This document shows, in pieces, positions 7,980 to 13,168 of a stretch of DNA of 13,168 nucleotides. The stretch covers positions 40,534-53,701 of the forward strand of contig NW_003124457.1 in assembly GCF_000003605.2 (NCBI RefSeq), read 5' to 3'. How positions within the stretch are numbered: position 1 is the first letter of the stretch; each line of letters begins with the position of its first letter. This DNA comes from Saccoglossus kowalevskii. Taxonomy: Eukaryota; Hemichordata; Enteropneusta; Harrimaniidae. The notes beneath the pieces were generated by a model. That model did no database searches and was not told the origin of the DNA. It saw nothing but the letters and a program-made list of their open reading frames with translations. The translations under genes were made by a program, and so were the position numbers.

Positions 7980-8419
7980 TGACTGAATAAAGTGAAAAAA
8001 CCCGTATACATCGTTATCACGGTTTATTGAACTTATTCCTATCATACTGTGCAATCCTAATCAATATGCATACTATCGTCAAACAACCCTAACTTATAGC
8101 GACGAGCGATAAATTTGAGATAAGGATTCTACCAATTAAATTTATCGTTGGATCTTCATTGAAATAAGCCTTACAAAGACCCAATATCGTATTTACGTCA
8201 CAATACATTACTGATGTTGCCGACGTATTGATAGTACAGTATAAAATTTATCTTGCAATGTGATATCACTATCTAACTAACTTCGTGATATGAACTTTGT
8301 TTCATATGTAGTATTCGTTGTCTTCTTTCAACTTTAATTTTTTCTTCTAAATGATGTAACCTTTAGTCTGCATTGATATCAACAAAAATAACTATAACGG
8401 ATCATTTTGTATAGTGTAG

Positions 8420-8752
8420 ATATTAAACCTATTAAATGAGAATAACACTGAAAAAGTATGGGTTAAACGGGATATTGTCCATGCACATAGAGTGCTTAAC
8501 ACTCCGATTCAGGACCGTACACGTCCAATTATTGTGAAATTTCACAATTCCGATGATAAGATACTTGCACTTACTGGCCATCCAGTGTTAAAGAGTGGGG
8601 AATTGGAATTGGGAATGATTTGACGAGGCGCCAAAATGAAACACTGAGAAAATTGAAGTCAGACAGAAAAAAAAAGATATTTTAGAGGTAAATCTTTTAT
8701 TGTTCAGGATTCTGATAGAGCGCGGTCATCAAATCAGATCCAAAGAGACTAG
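8420..8752 (+). pseudogene. LINE ORF1-like fragment, frameshifted
   Basis: In frame from 8420 to a TGA at 8621-8623, the translation includes RDIVHAHRV and TRPIIVKFHNSDDK. This resembles the AHR....RPIIVKF signature of ORF1 proteins in invertebrate non-LTR elements, which bind element RNA as a nucleoprotein. The similarity continues in the next frame (8623-8685, RRQNETLRKLKSDRKKK) to a TAG, then in a third frame (8684-8752, RGKSFIVQDSD). So at least two frameshifts have occurred, the second near a run of nine A. No start codon or N-terminal coiled coil is visible; the fragment is the C-terminal part only. It lies just before the ORF2 remnants on the same strand. Confidence 0.62.
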
Positions 8753-8785
8753 TATGTATGGCTGCCTACACGTTCTGATTCATTC

Positions 8786-9899
8786 ATGAGCAAACTATAT
8801 ACTGAGGAAATACAAAATAGGTTGAACCCGATTTCTGAAAATGTAAATCTCGATAAAGATGTATCTGTTAATGTAATTGAATACTTCAAGTTGATTCGAT
8901 CTGTAGCCGATAAATGTGGTAAGAAAAAGACATACAGAACACCTTGGTTTGATAATGTTTGTAAAACAATTAAAAAGAGAAATACCGACAGATTGTTACG
9001 CAAATTTCGTAATACCAATAACCCAACTCATTTACATGAATACCACTTAGTAAAAGGTTTAAGAATGTTTGTAGGGACAAAAACGCCAACATATAGATCA
9101 AATCAAGTCAAATTTGATATGCGCTGGTACAAATCTGTTTTGGTCGTCATTTAGACGACTAAATAACCCTTTTTCTGCCAAACCAAATATGTCTATCACA
9201 CCTGCTAAATGGTATGACTGCTTTAATACAATTTTTGCAGGTGATAAGGCAAAAGATAACTAATTAATTTCAACCTAGCACTATGGGGATTGATCGGCAT
9301 ATCAAATGGTAAAACTGCACGCCCCGACGACCTGATTGGCGATTTTTTTAAAAACTCTTCTCCAACCTTGGCCCATTTTTAAACAACATTTTAAAACCAA
9401 ATATTTGAATCAGGAAAATTCTCAAAAGGGTCTGCTGATGACCCGGGAAATTACAGAGAAATGTTCTTGCTCAGTAAAATGCTTATTTCGATATTAAATA
9501 GATGGCTGTATTTTTGGGCAGAAGCATCTAGAAAGATTGACAAAGCACAGGCGGGATTTAGGAATGGTTACTCAACGTTTGATAACATTTTTATTATGCA
9601 GTCAATTATTCAAAAGTACATTTACCAGAAAACGGGAAAAATAAATTTTATTGTGCGTTCGTCGATTTTTTGAAGGCTTTTGACACTGTTGATAGACAAA
9701 GGTTGTGGTATATTCTGTTAAAGAGGAACATTTTTTAAAATATTGTCCAACATATATTCAAACGTGAAATCATGTGTCCGCACCCCGAATGGAAAAACCA
9801 AATATTTTGATTGTCCTGTCAATTGACTCCAAGATTTTGTCAATTTTAACATATGGTGCTGAAATTTGTGGGTTTCGACAGTATGATTGCCTCGAATGA
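8786..9899 (+). pseudogene. LINE ORF2 remnants: RT with endonuclease and YADD region deleted
   Basis: In order: 8786-9154 holds TPWFDNVCKTIKKRN and RLLRKFRNTNNPTHLHEY, typical of the segment between endonuclease and RT, and drifts out of frame near 9056. 9132-9263 holds NLFWSSFRRLNNP and PAKWYDCFNTIF. 9296 onward holds NGKTARPDDLIGDFF (RT start), then in another frame FESGKFSKG and DPGNYR; the usual PI.KKGD stretch between these two is missing. 9461-9673 holds LNRWLYFWAE and KAQAGFRNGYST. After a frameshift near 9645 comes FVDFLKAFDTVD, which includes the motif A catalytic Asp. Then come YSNVKSCV and, in another frame, LTYGAEICGF from the thumb (9825-9899). Motifs B and C are deleted, so the enzyme is dead. 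The function would have been target-primed reverse transcription. Confidence 0.85.
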
Positions 9900-10036
9900 A
9901 TCCAGTTATATATCCCCGTAAATGGAACAATATACTAACAAAAGTCAGTAAAATCTGCTATAGTGCTGAAAAAGCAGAACAATAAAACCGAACAGTGGGG
10001 AAATAGAAAAACACTAATATGGAGAATAAAAAACAG
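9900..10036. other. Spacer between the LINE and the Penelope-like element
   Basis: AT-rich sequence that may contain the LINE 3' end and the Penelope-like element 3' end. No poly(A) tail or target duplication was seen, so neither boundary can be set. Confidence 0.4.
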
Positions 10037-10064
10037 AACGTTTCGGGTTCAACCCTTCCCCAGG
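10037..10064 (-). ncRNA. Degenerate hammerhead-ribozyme-like motif of the Penelope-like element
   Basis: On the minus strand: CTGGGGA (10057-10063), a short GGG/CCC stem with loop (10045-10055), then GAAAC (10040-10044) and GTT. The hammerhead core is CUGANGA - stem II - GAAA. All fits except the A after CUG, which is G here, so cleavage is expected to be lost or weak. Penelope-like elements are known to carry hammerheads at this place. I could not identify stem I, stem III or the cleavage-site UH with confidence. Confidence 0.45.
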
Positions 10065-10121
10065 AAGTGGACACAAAAACACTTCACTGTAAAGCATACA
10101 AAAAACACTATAAGGAGCCAA

Positions 10122-10526
10122 TCAAGGCAAAGGAAATGAGATGAATTGACAATTAATGCCAGCTGGACTGAGTGTACCAAGTTTGAATTTAATGATTGCT
10201 CACACCTGAGCCGAGAGCAATCCCCGCCATTTATATGTAAAATACCAGTAACAGTCATATCAGAGACACCATCATTGGGGGGGGGTGTATAAAAATGCTT
10301 AGCCACGAGATATGCAATCTTGTTGTCTTTGACAGTACGCAAATGTTCAACAAAACGATCATCTAATCGTCTTTTAGTCTCATCCAAGTACAGCATATTA
10401 CACTTTTTACACTTAATACAGTAAATTATGTTGGATGAAGTACACGTAAATGGATCTTTAATGTGTAAAGTTTTTAAAGGGCCTTTTATGGTCGAACGCC
10501 ACAGAACAAATGGGCATGTACAACAG
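10122..10526 (-). pseudogene. GIY-YIG endonuclease domain of a Penelope-like element, decayed
   Basis: Reading the minus strand from 10526 down: a Cys-rich start (CCTCPF), then TIKGPLKTLHIKDPFTC, IIYCIKCKKC, LYLDETKRRLDDRFVEHLR and DMTVTGI. This is the arrangement of the PLE GIY-YIG nuclease: a CxxCxxC zinc-binding cluster inside the domain, IYC for GIY, YLD where YIG is expected, then RxxxR..H. The YIG glycine is replaced by Asp, which should damage the active site. Between HF and DM, a run of nine C on this strand gives PPP and disrupts the usual HFN.P.H segment. The frame shifts near 10180, after which LGTLSPAGIN restores the expected C-terminus to a TGA at 10122-10124. The domain normally nicks target DNA for retrotransposition. 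Confidence 0.82.
10277..10285 (+). repeat. Poly-G run (9 G) inside the Penelope-like endonuclease
   Basis: Nine G on the plus strand, read as proline codons on the minus strand within the nuclease remnant; likely a slippage expansion that adds to its decay. Confidence 0.9.
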
Positions 10527-10700
10527 GATGAATTAATTGAATTTCATCAATTGTATCTTCCAAAATACTATTACACTCCTCCATCTTTTTATAAATTTGT
10601 AGAATTATTAACTCCACAAGAAACCAATGTAATTAAAAGTAGTGCAGCCTATGCTTATCACGCATTGAAACTTAGGGGCGATATTGCTGATTTTGTGTAA
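10527..10700 (+). CDS. C-terminal coding segment of unknown protein (partial)
   Basis: From GAT at 10527 to the TAA at 10698-10700, 57 codons read like real protein: it starts DELIEFHQLYLPKYYYTPPS and ends AYHALKLRGDIADFV. Only about 10 of 57 third positions are G or C, against nearly half of first positions, a coding-like bias. The plus-strand frame is also open upstream to an ATG at 10428, but 10428-10526 is antisense to the Penelope-like nuclease, so that part is fortuitous. An AG precedes 10527 without a pyrimidine tract, so a splice acceptor is doubtful. AATAAA follows 53 bases after the stop. It may be a last exon, a retrocopy, or the tail of another mobile element, cut by the Penelope insertion. 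I do not recognise the family. Confidence 0.42.
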   Translation, partial: DELIEFHQLYLPKYYYTPPSFYKFVELLTPQETNVIKSSAAYAYHALKLRGDIADFV

Positions 10701-10752
10701 TTTAAGAATATTTATGTATATACTTTCATGGGCTGATGGCCTTGAACTTGTG

Positions 10753-10758
10753 AATAAA
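10753..10758 (+). terminator. Possible polyadenylation signal
   Basis: AATAAA lies 53 bases after the TAA that ends the coding segment at 10700, a usual distance for a 3' end. AATAAA is common in AT-rich DNA, so the association is suggestive only. Confidence 0.3.
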
Positions 10759-10762
10759 GACC

Positions 10763-10778
10763 ATATATATATATATAT
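10763..10778. repeat. (AT)8 microsatellite
   Basis: Eight AT dinucleotides follow directly after the AATAAAGACC segment. This could replace a poly(A) tail of a transposed copy or be an ordinary microsatellite. Confidence 0.9.
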
Positions 10779-11910
10779 GCTGTGCTTAAAACATCAGAAA
10801 TATCCCGTACTTTGATAATGCAACGAATTACTCCACATAGGACAATCAGAAGGCTGTCGTATTTGTTACCACGACAACGCGCATGTTGCACATGAAAAAC
10901 ATGTAGTGTCTTTCAAGTTCAAGTATATACAGCTGTGTGTGAAATCACCTAAGCCTGTGAAATACGATGGCCCAGACTTGCAATTATAGGATTCGTAGCA
11001 CACCCTTACAATAAAGAGCGTTGACCTCAGAATGTATTTTATCCTAGATATCGCGAATTTCAACCTGCCATAGAAAGCTTCTTTCTGTGTGTTTGTTATC
11101 ATTGTGGTGAATACCTATACTCATGCAGGGTTATTGTCTATTTGTTAAAATGTTCATTTAGACATGGGTCTATCAAAATTAATTTCTTACAAAAAAAAAG
11201 ATTGCGTTGTTAAAAATATGACATCATTAACGATGATTTTACACACACGCAAAATACTTCCTATGTGTCGTTCGAATTGATGAAATTCGTACTCTAGCCA
11301 AAAAGTGATTTCGATGAAAAGTGAAAAAGACACGCGTTTGGCACGATTGGGAAATCAATGTCATTAATACAATAGGCCATACACATTACCGCAATATTTG
11401 TAATGATTTCGTTTGACGGGTTCTCTGCTGGCTGATCCTCGTGTTTATCAATCACTAAAAATATATTGCTGCGGTAAAATTCTTATTGCTGCGGTTAACA
11501 GTTAGAAAGCAGTTTCAATTATCCTAAAACCATATAATCTATTTTTCCAAATGTAAATTTAAATTTCCAACGAATTTGTTATTCATATTTATGACGTAAA
11601 CATTATATGCAAATGCATTTTCCGAATATGGGCAATCGATGAGACTGATTAATAGCAAAGTTAGTTTGGTGTTTCAAATTTGATCTATATCATTGGCTTT
11701 GGTTCAGTATGCATGAGCCAAGCTTTTCAAAATTATTAGCAAAGAACGGCAAGTGTACAAAAGAGCGACTTATTATGCTAAATAATTGGTTCAGTAGTAT
11801 GATTATTTGTATAATAAAATCTACAGTCAACTCGTCGTTTTATTTTGTTTACATATCAACGATGTTTTCACAAATACGGCAACATTACATATTGTGTGGT
11901 TTAATTATGT
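10779..11910. other. Non-coding stretch with no recognisable gene
   Basis: About 1.1 kb. Frames at 10866-11102 (minus) and 11709-11912 (plus) have no recognisable family features; the second is rich in hydrophobic and Ile/Ser residues typical of translated AT-rich DNA and ends as the 29-bp array begins. Small structures: a hairpin CGAATT-GATGA-AATTCG at 11273-11289, and a 20-bp partial tandem duplication of ATTGCTGCGGT (11465-11475 and 11485-11495). Confidence 0.6.
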
Positions 11911-13109
11911 AACATAAGACCCATCACAAGTGGAGGCATAACATAAGACCCATCACAAGTGGAGGCATAACATAAGACCCATCACAAGTGGAGGCATAAC
12001 ATAAAACCCATCACAAGTGAAGGCATAACATAAGACCCATCACAAGTGGAGGCATAACATAAAACCTATCACAAGTGGAGGCATAACATAAGACCCATCA
12101 CAAGTAGAGGCATAACATAAAACCCATCACAAGTGGAGGCATAACATAAAACCCATCACAAGTGAAGGCATGACATAAGACCCATCACAAGTGGAGGCAT
12201 ACCATAAAACCAATCACAAGTGAAGGCATAACATAAGACCCATCACAAGTGGAGGCATAACATAAAACCCATCACAAGTGAAGGCATAACATGAGACTCA
12301 TCACAAGTGGAGGCATAACATAAAACCCATCACAAGTGAAGACATAACATAAGACCCATCACAAGTGGAGGCATAACATAAAACCCATCACAAGTGAAGG
12401 CATAACATGAGACCCATCACAAGTGGAGGCATAACATAAAACCCATCACAAGTGAAGGCATAACATAAGACCCATCACAAGTGGAGGCATAACATAAGAC
12501 CCATCACAAGTGGAGGCATAAAATAAAACCCATCACAAGTGGAGGCATAACATAAAACCCATCACAAGTGGAGGCATAACATAAAACCCATCACAAGTGA
12601 AGGCATAACATAAGACCCATCACAAGTGGAGGCATAACATAAGACCCATCACAAGTGGAGGCATAACATAAAACCCATAACAAGTGGAGGAATAACATAA
12701 AACCCATCACAAGTGGAGGCATAACATAAAACCCATCACAAGTGGAGGCATAACATAAGACCCATCACAAGTGGGGGCATAACATAAAACCCATCACAAG
12801 TGGAGGCAAAACATAAAATCCATCACAAGTGAAGGAATAACATAAGACCCATCACAAGTGGAGGCATAACATAAGACCCATCACAAGTGGAGGCATAACA
12901 TAAAACCCATCACAAGTGGAGGCATAACATAAGACCCATCACAAGTGGGGGCATAACATAAAACCCATCACAAGTGAAGGCTTAACATAAGACCCATCAC
13001 AAGTGGAGGAATAACATAAGACCCATCACAAGTGGAGGCATAACATAAGACCCATAACAAGTGGAGGCATAACATAAGACCCATCACAAGTGGAGGCATA
13101 ACATAAAAC
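11911..13109. repeat. 29-bp tandem array, 41 copies plus 10 bases
   Basis: The unit reads AACATAAGACCCATCACAAG followed by TGGAGGCAT. Copies begin exactly every 29 bases from 11911 to 13071, so there is no net insertion or deletion over 41 copies, then 10 bases of another copy. Variation is by substitution, mainly AAGAC versus AAAAC and GTGGAGG versus GTGAAGG. In the middle (copies 10-20) the two types alternate, giving a 58-bp dimer. The ATGAGAC variant recurs at copies 14 (from 12288) and 18 (from 12404), giving a 116-bp four-copy unit. All three frames differ from copy to copy as 29 is not a multiple of three, so no protein is expected. Confidence 0.97.
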
Positions 13110-13168
13110 ATATTTCCCGTTAATCTACTCGTAGGGGTAGTATAACTATCAGTAGCACGTTCTGCTCA
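13110..13168. other. Unique sequence after the 29-bp array
   Basis: The array ends within ACATAAAACA and unique sequence follows to the window end. Nothing is recognised in these 59 bases. Confidence 0.6.

Larger units (their letters stand above)
7167..8419. other. Non-coding stretch with a poly-G run and a CTCF-like site
   Basis: No gene recognised. A 74-codon minus-strand frame at 7418-7642 contains GHPNPGTPG, faintly like the HPNPGP segment of some LINE ORF2 leaders, but nothing else in it supports a LINE and it is not called. A TATAAAAG lies on the minus strand within this frame (around 7579-7586), with no gene to go with it. There is a run of 11 G at 7867-7877. Confidence 0.55.
8420..9899 (+). 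mobile_element. Decayed, internally deleted non-LTR retrotransposon (LINE)
   Basis: Plus-strand protein fragments occur in the order of a two-ORF LINE: an ORF1-like RNA-binding segment, the region before the reverse transcriptase, RT fingers and motif A, then the RT thumb. They lie in different frames with several stops. The apurinic-type endonuclease normally at the ORF2 N-terminus is missing, as are the RT motifs with the S..QG and YADD boxes. An intact two-ORF element would be several kilobases; about 1.5 kb remains. RT wording such as AQAGFR and FVDFLKAFD suits the CR1/L2/Jockey group broadly, but I cannot fix the clade. True 5' and 3' ends and target duplications were not found. It cannot move by itself. 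Confidence 0.85.
10037..10526 (-). mobile_element. 5'-truncated Penelope-like element, 3' part
   Basis: The minus strand carries the C-terminal GIY-YIG endonuclease typical of Penelope-like retroelements, then a stop codon, then a hammerhead-like motif about 60 bases further on. That order matches known Penelope-like elements, which carry hammerhead ribozymes in their terminal repeats. The reverse transcriptase is absent: homology stops near 10526, where an unrelated plus-strand coding segment begins. 5' truncation is common for these elements. The low-coordinate end is not defined. Confidence 0.75.

Noticed and set aside
9718-9930. Minus-strand 70-codon frame over the LINE
   Set aside because: It is the shadow of the reverse-transcriptase remnant on the plus strand.
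10046-10056. GGTTCAACCC on the plus strand resembling a tRNA/SINE B box
   Set aside because: No A box lies at the right distance upstream, and the sequence is explained by the stem of the hammerhead-like motif on the other strand.
10428-10526. N-terminal part of the 90-codon plus-strand frame
   Set aside because: This part is antisense to the Penelope-like endonuclease, so only the segment from 10527 is treated as possibly coding.
11911-13109. Regular 29-bp repeats that could be mistaken for a CRISPR array
   Set aside because: Units abut directly with no unique spacers, and there is no leader or cas gene; this is a eukaryotic-style tandem array.

Overview
The window reads as AT-rich, intergenic DNA from a multicellular animal, most plausibly a marine invertebrate. 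The grounds are the absence of bacterial-style dense coding, three minisatellite arrays, eukaryotic retroelement remnants (a non-LTR retrotransposon and a Penelope-like element), a probable MITE, and metazoan-type transcription-factor motifs. The phylum cannot be fixed from this sequence. No complete protein-coding gene was recognised, and no CRISPR, tRNA or rRNA was found.

Layout. 1-243 is a 51-bp minisatellite cut by the window edge. 244-4492 is mostly unique non-coding DNA. It holds scattered regulatory-looking motifs: E-boxes of the GTCACGTG type, a CCAAT plus ZNF143-like cluster near 2336-2428, a CTCF-like site at 2624, and a YY1/TISU-like start on the minus strand at 4252-4264. It also holds one short minus-strand reading frame resembling the F-helix region of a globin (2848-3033). 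4580-5172 is an array of 15 indistinguishable 39-bp units. 5173-6796 holds nothing recognisable beyond small palindromes. 6797-7166 is a probable non-autonomous DNA transposon (MITE) of about 350 bp with inverted ends and an 11-bp flanking direct repeat. 7167-8419 is non-coding, with a poly-G run and a second CTCF-like site.

8420-9899 is a decayed plus-strand LINE. An ORF1-like domain is followed by ORF2 pieces: the linker before the reverse transcriptase, RT fingers and motif A, then thumb. The endonuclease and the RT motifs with the YADD box are deleted. 10037-10526 is the 3' end of a minus-strand Penelope-like element: a GIY-YIG endonuclease with a decayed active site, followed by a hammerhead-ribozyme-like motif with one core base changed. 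Its truncated 5' edge abuts a plus-strand C-terminal coding segment (10527-10700) of unknown identity, with a stop codon and AATAAA behind it. 10779-11910 is empty of recognisable genes. 11911-13109 is a 41-copy, 29-bp satellite-like array with a partial higher-order structure.

The elements do not form a pathway. The window is best read as a repeat- and transposon-shaped intergenic region. The points most worth following are the MITE, the ribozyme-like motif, the unidentified C-terminal segment, the highly homogeneous 39-bp array, and the excess of GTCACGTG sites. I saw no evidence for a new multi-gene system.
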